A stretch of 64,000 bases of DNA, from NCBI RefSeq assembly GCF_026586805.1, contig NZ_JAPFHA010000001.1, forward strand, positions 186,001 to 250,000. Reading direction: 5' to 3'. This stretch comes from Niveibacterium sp. 24ML (lineage in GTDB: Bacteria > Pseudomonadota > Gammaproteobacteria > Burkholderiales > Rhodocyclaceae). Below the pieces are notes generated by a model. It was not told the origin of the DNA. It did not search any database and saw only the letters and a program-made list of their open reading frames with translations. The position numbers were made by a program, and so were the translations under genes. Below, piece by piece: positions 1-8,585 of the stretch; position 1 is the stretch's first letter; every line of letters starts with the position of its first letter.

Positions 1-441
1 GTCTTCCCAACGCCCGATCGCCGCGGCGATCCAGCCGAGCACCGTCGCCAAGCCGCGATCCGCCTGCTTGCCCAGCGCCACCGCGCCCAGATGCGGCCAC
101 AGCCCGCTCAAGGCCTGCACGCGCGAAGCGAGCGCCTCGGCGGAGCTGCCCAGCACGGCGGGCGCAGCGCCGCCAGCCAGCTTGACCAGCCAGCCCCGCG
201 CCGCCTCACTGCCGCAACTCACCTGGCCGGCGTTGCGAGTCGGGCCCCAGCAAACGTGCGTTGCAAGCCTGCACGCGTCGCCGATCCCCTCGACACACAC
301 TTCACCCTCCACCACGAAAAGCAGATTCACCCGCGCCCCGGCGAAAACCGGCATCTGTTCGTGAGGCGCGATCTCGACCCAGCTCACGCGTTCGAGCCAG
401 GGGGCAAACAGCGGCGGTGGCAGAACATCAATCAGTTGCAT
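1..441 (-). CDS. AraC-family-like regulator, N-terminal part (cut by window edge)
   Basis: An open frame on the minus strand runs off the left edge of the window; about 147 codons are visible, beginning MQLIDVLPPPLFAPWLERV. The visible part resembles the sensory N-terminal half of AraC/XylS-type regulators (a cupin-like stretch with LLFVVEGEVCVEGIG). The helix-turn-helix half would lie outside the window, so the family call is an inference. A GTG four codons upstream (position 453) is an alternative start. It could also be another cupin-fold protein. Confidence 0.45.
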   Translation of the reverse strand, partial: MQLIDVLPPPLFAPWLERVSWVEIAPHEQMPVFAGARVNLLFVVEGEVCVEGIGDACRLATHVCWGPTRNAGQVSCGSEAARGWLVKLAGGAAPAVLGSSAEALASRVQALSGLWPHLGAVALGKQADRGLATVLGWIAAAIGRWED

Positions 442-544
442 CGCATTCGGCACGGGTATCGGGGCAGCCAGCGCGCCGATTCTGGACTAGCGCGCGGCGG
501 GCGTTCTGATCTGCGTCGCCCGCCGCGCGAACTGGCGTGCCGCC

Positions 545-1318
545 TCAGATGACCAGGTGGTAGCTCAGGTTGTCGAAGTAGGACTTGTTCGGCCACTGCG
601 CGGCGTCTGCCTGGCAGGAGAAGCGAACCCGCGTGATCGAGCGGGAGGGCACTTTGACGGCCAGCGTCATCCAGCCATCGCCCGCCGATGCGCCCGGCAG
701 CGTGCCGGCGTAGTAGGCCACGGCGATGCGCTTGCCCGCGCTGTCGTAGGCCTCAAGGAAGGGCCGCCCGGTCGTGATCTGCATATCGCCGGGGCACGGG
801 GTCTCGCACACCGGATGCGCTTTGATCGACACGGCATCGGTCGGGCGGTCGAACAGCACGTCGACCGCGCCTTCGCGCACATAGAAGCAGGGCGTTGTGC
901 CCGGCGCATGGATCGACACGCCATTCGAGCCGCCGACATAGACCTGCTTGCGCACATAGACCGGCCCGTTGTTGAGCGGGTTACGCATCGTCAGCCCGTA
1001 CACTGCATCGGCGAGTGCGCCGTCCGGCACCGGATTGCCTTCCAGATCCTTGTCGAAGTCGAACAGCACAGTGACGTCGATGCGCGGAATGTCCGGCGGA
1101 ATCTTGATTGGCGGCCGCGTGCCGGGCGGGCGCAACTTGGGCCGTTCAAGCGGCGGGAAGTCCGCCAGCGAGACGGTGCCGAGCCGCCGGGCCAGCTCTG
1201 GCGACGCGGTTGCAGCCGGATTGCGCAGCAGTTCGGACAAGCTGCGGTCAAGGCGGACCGATGCGGGCTTGCCGGTGTCGGCCGATATGGGTCTGGGTCT
1301 TTCGAGGATCGCGCTCAT
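545..1318 (-). CDS. Hypothetical protein, 257 aa
   Basis: I do not recognise this protein. It has no signal peptide or membrane segment. Residues 1-80 are Pro/Arg-rich and look disordered (runs such as RPKLRPPGTRPPIKIPP). Residues 80-257 look like a compact beta-rich domain with three Cys in a short stretch (HPVCETPCPGD and an earlier TPCFYVREG). The C-terminal YFDNLSYHLVI resembles the last strand of lectin- or carbohydrate-binding-like sandwich domains, but that is only a resemblance. It lies just downstream of the partial regulator on the same strand, about 100 bp away. A GGGGGAAATC stretch before the ATG serves as ribosome binding site. Confidence 0.6.
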   Translation of the reverse strand: MSAILERPRPISADTGKPASVRLDRSLSELLRNPAATASPELARRLGTVSLADFPPLERPKLRPPGTRPPIKIPPDIPRIDVTVLFDFDKDLEGNPVPDGALADAVYGLTMRNPLNNGPVYVRKQVYVGGSNGVSIHAPGTTPCFYVREGAVDVLFDRPTDAVSIKAHPVCETPCPGDMQITTGRPFLEAYDSAGKRIAVAYYAGTLPGASAGDGWMTLAVKVPSRSITRVRFSCQADAAQWPNKSYFDNLSYHLVI

Positions 1319-1465
1319 GATTTCCCCCTTCTTGATCAGGCGAGGGCTGCGCGGCGATTGTGAGGCTCACAAGGGTCGACGCGCGCCCTTGGCAACACGC
1401 CATTCCTGATCCCAGTCTAGACCCGGCGGCTCGCCGGCGCTGGTTTGCTGCATGGCAGCCGGGCG

Positions 1466-3187
1466 CTAGCGCGGCGGGGCGGGCCGCGGCCCGCGCAGCC
1501 TGACGAAGATGTGTTCGCTCATGCCACGCGCGAGTTCCTGCTCGCCGAGGAAGACCTGCGCACTCGTCTCGCTGGCAAGGAGATCCGCCTCTTCCTCGTT
1601 GTGGCTGCGCAGCACCACCGCAATGGCCGGATTGAGCGTTTGCGCGATCTCGACCATCTTGCGCGCGCTCACCGCATCCGGCACCGCGATGACCAGCATC
1701 GCGGCGCGCGCGATATGCGCCTGGATCAGCACCTCCGGCGTGCTGGCGTCGCCGCTCACGGCCGGAAAGCCTTCCTTGCGCAGGGCGTCGATCCGTTCGC
1801 GGTTGTCGTCCGCCACGACGAAGGGGATGCCCTCCGCGCGCAGCGCTGCTGCAATGCGCCGCCCGACGCGGCCGTAGCCCACCAGCACCACCTGCCCGCT
1901 CAGCAGCGCCTGGTCGGTGCTCATCGGCAGTTGCGCGAGCGGGTCGTCGCGCTGATCGAAGCGCCGTGCCAGCGCCGAACGCTTGCGCACCCAGCGCTGC
2001 AGCGGCTCGACCGCGGCGAAGATCGCCGAGTTGGCCGCAATCGAGATCAGCGCGCCAGCCAGCACCAGACTCTGGCCTTCGGCCGGCATCAGGCCGAGCG
2101 CCACCCCGAGGCCGGCAAGGATGAAGGAGAACTCGCCGATCTGCGCGAGGCTCGCGCCCACCGTCAGCGCGGTGTTGAGCGGGTAGCGGAACAGCAGTAC
2201 CAGCAGCACGGCGGCGATCGTCTTGCCCAGCATGATGATGGCCACCACCGCGAGCACCTTGAGCGGTTGCGACCACAGCACCGCGGGGTCGAACAACATG
2301 CCCACCGACACGAAGAACAGCACCGCGAAGGCATCGCGCAAGGGCAGCGATTCATCGGCGGCACGGTGGCTGAATTCCGACTCGCGCATCATCATGCCGG
2401 CGAAGAAAGCGCCCAGCGCGAAGGACACATCAAACAGCTTGGCAGCGCCGAAGGCCACGCCCACCGCGCTAGCCACCACGCTGAGGGTGAACAGTTCCTG
2501 CGAGCCGGTGCGCGCCACCCACCACAGCAGCTTGGGCAAGACCCTGCGCCCCACCACCAGCATCAGCGCGATGAAGGCGCTGACCTTGAGCAGCGTGAGG
2601 CCGACCGCCTGCCAGATCTGGGGGCTGGCGGCACCGCTTGCCGCCCCGCCCCCGCTGGCGCCCAGCACCCCGGCGAGCGCCGGCAGCAAGACCAGCACCA
2701 TCACCATCACGAGGTCTTCCACCACCAGCCAGCCGACCGCGATCTGGCCGTTCACCGACTGCAGCAAGCCCTTGGCCTCCAGCGCCCGCAGCAGCACTAC
2801 GGTACTCGCTACCGAGAGGCAGAGCCCGAATACCAGCGCGCCGCCGAAGCCCCAGCCCCACAGCGTCGCCGTGAACATGCCCAGTGCCACCGCGACCAGG
2901 ATCTGCACGATCGCGCCGGGCACCGCAATGCGGCGCACCGCCATCAGGTCGTTGATGGAAAAGTGCAGGCCCACACCGAACATCAGCAGCATCACGCCGA
3001 TCTCGGCAACCTGACTGGCGAGGCCCACGTCGGCCACAAAGCCCGGCGTGGCTGGGCCGATCACGATGCCGGCGAGCAGGTAGCCGACCAGCGGCGGCAT
3101 CCGCATCTGTGCCGCCGCAAAGCCGAACAGCAAGGCAAGGCCGAAGCCGGCGGCAATCGTGGCAATCAGGCTGACGTCGTGCGGCAT
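1466..3187 (-). CDS. ybaL: Kef/YbaL-type monovalent cation:proton antiporter
   Basis: A 573-aa inner-membrane protein of the CPA2 antiporter family. About 12 hydrophobic segments fill residues 1-390, starting with the family-typical PPLVGYLLAGIVIGP near residue 30 and the SVASTVVLLRALE segment near 125. A cytoplasmic RCK/TrkA-N nucleotide-binding domain follows, with VLVGYGRVGRRIAAAL at about residue 430. Size and order match E. coli YbaL. It probably exchanges K+ or Na+ for protons under control of a bound nucleotide. The tail after the RCK domain is short and Pro/Arg-rich. It appears to be transcribed alone. Confidence 0.88.
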   Translation of the reverse strand: MPHDVSLIATIAAGFGLALLFGFAAAQMRMPPLVGYLLAGIVIGPATPGFVADVGLASQVAEIGVMLLMFGVGLHFSINDLMAVRRIAVPGAIVQILVAVALGMFTATLWGWGFGGALVFGLCLSVASTVVLLRALEAKGLLQSVNGQIAVGWLVVEDLVMVMVLVLLPALAGVLGASGGGAASGAASPQIWQAVGLTLLKVSAFIALMLVVGRRVLPKLLWWVARTGSQELFTLSVVASAVGVAFGAAKLFDVSFALGAFFAGMMMRESEFSHRAADESLPLRDAFAVLFFVSVGMLFDPAVLWSQPLKVLAVVAIIMLGKTIAAVLLVLLFRYPLNTALTVGASLAQIGEFSFILAGLGVALGLMPAEGQSLVLAGALISIAANSAIFAAVEPLQRWVRKRSALARRFDQRDDPLAQLPMSTDQALLSGQVVLVGYGRVGRRIAAALRAEGIPFVVADDNRERIDALRKEGFPAVSGDASTPEVLIQAHIARAAMLVIAVPDAVSARKMVEIAQTLNPAIAVVLRSHNEEEADLLASETSAQVFLGEQELARGMSEHIFVRLRGPRPAPPR

Positions 3188-3303
3188 CGGGCGGTGTCTT
3201 TCCTCGGTGAGGAGCGGGCGCTCTCCCTACTGAACGCGCCAAGGCCGAAATGGTTCCGGGGGCCGGTATGGCCCCTTCAGGAGCGGCTGCGCAGCGCGCG
3301 CAA

Positions 3304-3672
3304 TCACTGCATCGAATGCAGTCCGATCATGTTGCCGTCCGGGTCGCTCACCAGGGCGATGAAACCGTACTGCCCGATCGAGAATTTTTCCCGGAAGATC
3401 TGGCCGCCGAGCGCTGCGGCGCGGCCAGCCTCGACCGCGCAGTCCGCGCAGGAGAAGTAGACCATCGTGCTGTTACCGCCGGAGGGGCAGCCCTCCATCT
3501 TGACCAAGGCGCCCGATGCGCCGGGGCCTTCGATCATCGGGAAGGCCCACATCTCAACATCGGGGCTTTCGATCAGTTGCAAGGGCTGCAGGAAGACGCC
3601 CTCGTAGAAGGCCTTGGCGCGCGGCATGTCCTGCACATAGATTTCAAACCAGCCGACCGGGTTGCTCTGCAT
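3304..3672 (-). CDS. VOC-family (glyoxalase/bleomycin-resistance fold) protein
   Basis: A 122-aa single-domain vicinal-oxygen-chelate protein. WFEIYVQDMPRAKAFYEGVF at the N-terminus and FIALVSDPDGNMIGLHS at the C-terminus are the two paired motifs of the family, the latter carrying the metal-site region. The ATG at 3672 is chosen because AAGGAG sits six bases before it; an upstream start at 3723 would add 17 atypical residues. The substrate cannot be told from sequence. Proteins of this kind are often small-molecule isomerases or resistance proteins. Confidence 0.82.
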   Translation of the reverse strand: MQSNPVGWFEIYVQDMPRAKAFYEGVFLQPLQLIESPDVEMWAFPMIEGPGASGALVKMEGCPSGGNSTMVYFSCADCAVEAGRAAALGGQIFREKFSIGQYGFIALVSDPDGNMIGLHSMQ

Positions 3673-3789
3673 GATCGCTCCTTGATCCAGATGGTGGCCC
3701 GGGCGGCGCCCGGCGGACTCCAAGAATCGTCCACCAAACGCCGCAATTCAAGCTCATTTGCTGTGCGGGCTACCGTGCCCCCGCCCGAC

Positions 3790-4569
3790 TCAATGCCCGC
3801 AGAAAACCGGTTTGCGCTTCTCGCGAAAAGCGTCGAGCCCTTCCTGGTAGTCGTGGCTGTCATACACCGTGCGGCGCAGGGCCTGCACCCGCTCGAACAG
3901 TTCCGGCGATACCGAATGGGCGCCGGCCAGCAGGCGGATTTCTTCCTTCATCGCGGCAATCGACAGCGGCGAGTTCGCCGCAATCGCCTGCGCCATGTCG
4001 GCGACCCGCGCGTCGATCTCGCTCGCCTCGCAGATCGCGTTGATCATGCCCAGGTTGAAGGCTTGCTGCGCCGGAATCGGCCTTGCGGTGAACAGCATCT
4101 CGCGCAGCACCGGGTGCGGCACCATGTTCATCAGCGTCAGCACGCCGCCGAGGTTGTAAGGCACGCCAAGCTTGGCCGGGGTGATCGCGAAGCTCGCGTC
4201 GCGGGTGGCGACGAGGATGTCGCAGGCCAGCGCGACCTCGCAGCCGCCGCCCCACACCGAGCCCTCGATATGCGCGATCACCGGCGCGGGCGATTGCTGG
4301 ATCGCGCGGATCACGACCCGCAGTGAGTCGCCCCAGCCAAGTGGATCGCGCCCGCGGTCCGGCAGTTCGCTGACATCGTGCCCCGCCGACCAGACCCGGC
4401 TGCCGGGCGGCGCACGCAGCACGATCACGCGCGCGCCGGTCTGGTTGAAGTGCTGGATCGCGCCCAGCATCTCTTCGATCAGCGCATTGCTCAGGGCGTT
4501 GCGCTTTTCGGCATGGTTCATCACCACGGTGCCGATATGGTCGGCAAATTCAACATTGATCAGGGGCAT
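3790..4569 (-). CDS. scpB: Methylmalonyl-CoA decarboxylase-like crotonase
   Basis: A 259-aa enoyl-CoA hydratase/isomerase superfamily protein. HAEKRNALSNALIEEM and the oxyanion-hole segments SAGHDVSELP and IEGSVWGGGCEVALACDILVA are present. The WGGGCE signature with Y/T residues downstream, together with the PLINVEFADHIGTVVMN N-terminus, resembles E. coli ScpB (YgfG), which decarboxylates methylmalonyl-CoA to propionyl-CoA. A generic enoyl-CoA hydratase is the alternative. The ATG at 4569 has GGAG seven bases upstream; a longer frame to 4683 has an Arg-rich, non-homologous extension and was not used. Confidence 0.78.
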   Translation of the reverse strand: MPLINVEFADHIGTVVMNHAEKRNALSNALIEEMLGAIQHFNQTGARVIVLRAPPGSRVWSAGHDVSELPDRGRDPLGWGDSLRVVIRAIQQSPAPVIAHIEGSVWGGGCEVALACDILVATRDASFAITPAKLGVPYNLGGVLTLMNMVPHPVLREMLFTARPIPAQQAFNLGMINAICEASEIDARVADMAQAIAANSPLSIAAMKEEIRLLAGAHSVSPELFERVQALRRTVYDSHDYQEGLDAFREKRKPVFCGH

Positions 4570-4697
4570 GCGGGGTCTCCGGGCCACACGACGCGCCAGG
4601 CTGGTCGGGCGCGAAGCCTTACAGGCAGGATCCACGCCTTGCCCTGCGAGGGTGCTGACCCAAGGCAAGTGCGACGCAGACACCTAGCCAACACGCT

Positions 4698-7112
4698 TCA
4701 GTGCAGCGTGGTGGCAACCAGCAACTCGGTCAACCGTGCCGGGGGGCCAATCAGGCTGCCCTGCAAGTGCTGACAGCCGAGTTGTCGCAGCAGTTCGACC
4801 TGATCCGACGTCTGCACGCCCTCGGCCACCGTGACGATGCCCGAGGCATGGGCAAGACGCACCAGCGCATCGATCACCGCGACCACGCGCTGCGATTCAC
4901 TGATCCGCGCAGTAAGGCTCATGTCGATCTTGAGGCCCGCAATCGGCAGCTCGATCAAGCGCGCGAGGTTGGCGTAGCCGGCGCCAAAATCGTCGAGGTA
5001 GGTGTCGATGCCGCGGCGGCGCAGCGCGTTGATCAGACGCCCGGTTTCGTCGGGGCGTTCGAGCGCAGAGGTCTCGGTGATTTCGATCTTGAGCAAGGTG
5101 GGATCAAGCCCGGACTCACCGAGTGCATGCAGGATCTGCGCCTCGAAGCCCGGATGCTGGAACTGCTGCGCCGAGGCATTGACCGCGACGCTGCAGCGCA
5201 AACCCATGGTGCGATTGAGCGTCGCCAGTTGCTTGCACGCCGCTTCGAGCACCCAGGCACCAATCTCGATCACCTCTCCGCTGCGTTCGGCGTGTGGAAT
5301 GAATTCACCCGGCGCGACTTCACCGAGTGCCGGTGACACCCACCTCACCAGCGCCTCGTAGCCAGAAACGCGCCAGTCGGCGACATGCTGGATCGGCTGG
5401 AAGCGCAGATACAACTCGCCCCGTGGTGCCGCGCCCGGCAGTTGCGCGCGGATCTGCTGTGCGCGTCGATGAGAAGCATCGAGCACGGCACTGAACTGCA
5501 TGAACTTGTTCGTTGCTCCCGCCTGACTGGCCTGCAGCGCGATCTCGGCTTCCTGCAGCAACTGTTCGGCACTCACCACCCCGGTGTGTGTTGCCGAGAT
5601 TCCGAGGTGACAGTCGATCCGTGCATCGTGCATCGACAGTGCGTAAGGCTGGACCACGGCCTCGCGAATGCGCTGCGCAAACGCCTCGGCATCGGCCAGT
5701 TCCTGCTCACCGATCAGCAGGATGAATTCATCGCCACCGTAGCGGATCAACGGCCGCCCCGGCGCAGTGGCCCGCAAGCGCCCGCCCAGATCGGCCAGCA
5801 ACTGGTCGCCCGCAGCGTTGCCGAGTCGCTCGTTCAAGGCCTTGAATCCCTGCAGGTCGAGGAACACCAAGGCATGCGAGGCCTGGCCTGGCGCAAAGTC
5901 GGCAAGGCTGGGCGCCAAGCAGTGGCGCCGCAGGCAGCCGGTGAGGGGATCGTGCTGCGCCAGATGGCTGAGCGCCGCCTCGGCAATCTGGCGGCGTGCC
6001 ACTTCGGCCTGCAGGCGGGCCAAGGTGCTATGGATCTCGGCTGTGCGTGCAGCAATCTCCGCCTCCAGCGCCTCGCCGTGCTTCTGCGCCATCGCCAGCA
6101 GGTGGCGCGCCTGCGTATGCTGCACCGCGTTGCTGTAGTTCTGTGCCATCAGGGCAAGGCGGCCGTGCATATGGGCCTGCAGATGCGACAAGGCGCCGGC
6201 AAGATCGCCGCGCCGCGCGCAGCGCTCGCTCCAGTCCGCCTCGATGCCATTCGCGAGGTAGTAGGCGCCCGCCTCGTAGGCCTCACGGTGGGCCGCTTCG
6301 GTCAGGCGTTCGGCTTCATCATGCAGCCCATCGTCTTCGGCAAGGCCGGCCAGCGCGTGGTTCGCGAGCGCGGCGCCAAACGCAAAGCCCATGCGCCGTG
6401 CGTTGGCCACGGCATCGCTTGCGTGGCGTGTGGCCTGTGAGCGCGCGCCCTGCTCACGCTCGATGCCGGCCAACTGGATCAGCGCCAGGGTCTGCAAGCG
6501 AAAACTACCAAACGCGTGGCCGAGCGAGAGCGCACGCCCGAGCAGCTTCGTGGCCTCCGCACTTTGACCTAGCGCGCGCAAGGCCACCGCCCAGTTGATC
6601 AGGCAAGCGCCGTGGCCGATCGGGTCGGCGGGTTCGATCTCGGAATAGCTGCGTTCGCACTGTTCGAACTCCGACAATGCTTCCGGCTCACGATCGGCCA
6701 GCCCCAGATTCATCGCGGCAAAAACGCGCGCTTGCAGCATGCCGGCCACATCGCCAAGGGCAGCGAAGCGGGCGCGCGCCAGCTCCAGATGATGCTCGGC
6801 CAGTTCAAGTTCTTGCGCCGAGGCGTGGATAGCGCTCAGTTGCAGGTGCGTGCGCGCGAACCAGATGTCCTCTCGCCCTTCCTGGCTCAGAGAGGCCAGG
6901 CAAGACTGCAGCGACGCAATCGCATCCAGACGCCGCCCCATCCAGCGCTCGGCGGTGCCGCGCAGGCACAGCACCGGAATCGTCTGCGCCGCCGAAGCGG
7001 CGCGCTCAACATGCTGGTTGCAAAGCGCCCAGGCGGCCGGCAGATTCTGTTCGAGCAAGGCTTCGATCATCTCCAGCGCCCGTTGGGGCAATTCTGCGTC
7101 GCTTTCGTCCAT
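4698..7112 (-). CDS. TPR-GGDEF-EAL cyclic-di-GMP signalling protein
   Basis: An 804-aa soluble protein. Residues 1-340 form TPR-like helical repeats (many A/L-rich helix pairs), followed by a coiled coil at about 345-400. A GGDEF domain follows (RYGGDEFILLIG near residue 456), then an EAL domain (YEALVRW near 583, EITETSAL, DDFGAGYANL, EGVQTSDQ). The GGDEF signature and the main EAL metal-binding residues are intact, so both diguanylate cyclase and phosphodiesterase activity are possible. The product-inhibition RxxD site before GGDEF is missing (RATAPGRPLIRYGG). The start at MDESDAELPQ is preferred over one 27 residues upstream, whose extension looks non-coding. It is divergent from trmA. Confidence 0.88.
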   Translation of the reverse strand: MDESDAELPQRALEMIEALLEQNLPAAWALCNQHVERAASAAQTIPVLCLRGTAERWMGRRLDAIASLQSCLASLSQEGREDIWFARTHLQLSAIHASAQELELAEHHLELARARFAALGDVAGMLQARVFAAMNLGLADREPEALSEFEQCERSYSEIEPADPIGHGACLINWAVALRALGQSAEATKLLGRALSLGHAFGSFRLQTLALIQLAGIEREQGARSQATRHASDAVANARRMGFAFGAALANHALAGLAEDDGLHDEAERLTEAAHREAYEAGAYYLANGIEADWSERCARRGDLAGALSHLQAHMHGRLALMAQNYSNAVQHTQARHLLAMAQKHGEALEAEIAARTAEIHSTLARLQAEVARRQIAEAALSHLAQHDPLTGCLRRHCLAPSLADFAPGQASHALVFLDLQGFKALNERLGNAAGDQLLADLGGRLRATAPGRPLIRYGGDEFILLIGEQELADAEAFAQRIREAVVQPYALSMHDARIDCHLGISATHTGVVSAEQLLQEAEIALQASQAGATNKFMQFSAVLDASHRRAQQIRAQLPGAAPRGELYLRFQPIQHVADWRVSGYEALVRWVSPALGEVAPGEFIPHAERSGEVIEIGAWVLEAACKQLATLNRTMGLRCSVAVNASAQQFQHPGFEAQILHALGESGLDPTLLKIEITETSALERPDETGRLINALRRRGIDTYLDDFGAGYANLARLIELPIAGLKIDMSLTARISESQRVVAVIDALVRLAHASGIVTVAEGVQTSDQVELLRQLGCQHLQGSLIGPPARLTELLVATTLH

Positions 7113-7340
7113 GTCAGCCCCCAGAGCGATGCGCGCCGGCCGTTGCTCCGTCAGGGCACCTGACCCTGTTATAGCTCCGTCGCATGTGCACAATCATCGC
7201 CGCAGCCCCAGCCAGCCGCAATGGACACACCGCAAAACATTGTGATCAATCGGCGTGACGCCGCGGCGGCCGCATCCCCCTTGGGTGCTTTAACGCGGTA
7301 TCGTTGCGCCCTTCGTTCCACCCCGGTTTCAAGCAACGCC

Positions 7341-8432
7341 ATGTCTCTGCCCAGCCACAGCCCCGAAAGTTACGCCGCCCAGCTCGCCCCCAAGGTGGCG
7401 CAATTCAAGCGCGATTTCGCCCCCTTCAATGTGCCCGAACCGCAGGTTTTCGAGTCCGCACCGCAGCATTACCGCATGCGCGCCGAGTTCCGGATCTGGC
7501 ACCACGGCGAGCGACTGGACTACGCCATGTGGGAAGCGGACAACCCGAAGCAGCCGGTGCTGCTGGAGGACTTCCCGACCGCATCGGCGGCGATCTGCGC
7601 GGCCATGCCGGTGCTGCGCGACGCGGTGATCGCCTCGCCCGAGCTCAAACGCAAGCTCTTCCAGGTGAACTTCCTCTCCACCCTCAGCGGCGAACTGCTG
7701 ATCACGCTGATCTACCACCGCAAGCTCGACGAAGCCTGGGAGGCCGCCGCACGCGAACTGGCCAGCGCGATGAAGGTGCTGCTGATCGGGCGCAGCCACA
7801 AGCAGAAGATCGTGCTGGAACGCGACTGGGTGCTCGAATCCTTCGAGTTGGCCGGGCGCACGCTGCGCTACCAGCAGATCGAAGGCAGCTTCAGCCAGCC
7901 CAATGGCGGCATGAACCGGCAGATGCTCGGCTGGGCCTGCCGGCAGGCGCAACCGCTCGGCGGCGATCTGCTGGAACTCTACTGCGGCAACGGCAACTTC
8001 ACCGTGGCGCTGGCGCCGCACTTTGGGCGTGTGCTGGCGACCGAGGTGAGCAAGTCTTCGGTGCGCGCGGCCGCCTACAACCTGGCCGCGAACGGTGTCG
8101 AGAACGTGGCCTTCGCACGCCTCTCCAGTGACGAGATGAGCGACGCGCTGGCGCGGGTGCGCCCCTTCCGCCGCCTCGCCGATGTCGATCTGGACAGCTA
8201 CCGCTTCAGCACGCTCTTCGTCGATCCGCCGCGCAGCGGACTGGACGCGACCACGCTGGCGATGGCCGCCGGCTTCGAGCGCATCCTGTACATCTCGTGC
8301 AACCCACAAACCCTGCGCGACAACGTCGAGGCGCTGCACACCACGCACAAGATCGAGGCCGCAGCGGTGTTCGACCAGTTCCCCTACACCCATCACCTCG
8401 AATGCGGCCTGCTGCTCAGCCGCCGCGCCTGA
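7341..8432 (+). CDS. trmA: tRNA/tmRNA (uracil-C5)-methyltransferase
   Basis: A 363-aa SAM-dependent enzyme that makes m5U54 in the T-loop of tRNAs. LLELYCGNGNFTVALAP is the SAM-binding motif I. FVDPPRSGLD and ILYISCNPQTLRDN carry the Pro/Cys motifs of the RumA/TrmA family, with the catalytic Cys in SCNP. Length and order match E. coli TrmA, and there is no N-terminal TRAM domain, which separates it from RlmC/RlmD. The frame can be extended 40 codons upstream, but homology begins at MSLPSHSPESYAAQL, so the ATG at 7341 was taken. NifA sites for nifB begin 14 bp after its stop. Confidence 0.93.
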   Translation: MSLPSHSPESYAAQLAPKVAQFKRDFAPFNVPEPQVFESAPQHYRMRAEFRIWHHGERLDYAMWEADNPKQPVLLEDFPTASAAICAAMPVLRDAVIASPELKRKLFQVNFLSTLSGELLITLIYHRKLDEAWEAAARELASAMKVLLIGRSHKQKIVLERDWVLESFELAGRTLRYQQIEGSFSQPNGGMNRQMLGWACRQAQPLGGDLLELYCGNGNFTVALAPHFGRVLATEVSKSSVRAAAYNLAANGVENVAFARLSSDEMSDALARVRPFRRLADVDLDSYRFSTLFVDPPRSGLDATTLAMAAGFERILYISCNPQTLRDNVEALHTTHKIEAAAVFDQFPYTHHLECGLLLSRRA

Positions 8433-8445
8433 GCCCGCCGCCGGC

Positions 8446-8461
8446 TGTACTGTTTCGCACA
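8446..8461 (+). promoter_or_regulatory. NifA upstream activator site 1 of nifB
   Basis: TGT-ACTGTTTCGC-ACA matches the TGT-N10-ACA NifA consensus. It lies 93 bp upstream of the nifB -24 element, a normal distance for activation by DNA looping. Confidence 0.75.
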
Positions 8462-8469
8462 CAGCGGCC

Positions 8470-8485
8470 TGTCGCCAACCCGACA
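8470..8485 (+). promoter_or_regulatory. NifA upstream activator site 2 of nifB
   Basis: TGT-CGCCAACCCG-ACA is a second exact TGT-N10-ACA site whose centre is 24 bp from that of site 1, slightly over two helical turns, so the two NifA dimers would lie on nearly the same DNA face. Confidence 0.75.
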
Positions 8486-8537
8486 CTTGCACCGAGCGGC
8501 GCCGGGCCAGGCCAGTAAATCCGGCCTTCAAGGGGGC

Positions 8538-8553
8538 CGGCACGGCAATTGCT
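8538..8553 (+). promoter_or_regulatory. sigma54 promoter of nifB
   Basis: CGGCACGGCAATTGCT matches TGGCACG-N4-TTGCW in all but the first base. The GG (8539-8540) and GC (8551-8552) are ten bases apart. Transcription would begin near 8564, about 22 bases before nifB. Confidence 0.85.
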
Positions 8554-8585
8554 GAACCTGAGCAAAACAGACTCGGGAGCACAGC

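Noticed and set aside
1445-3460. 671-codon open frame on the plus strand opposite the antiporter gene
   Set aside because: It is His/Arg/Gln-rich with no family features, typical of the antisense of a GC-rich membrane protein gene; the minus strand encodes a clear YbaL protein.
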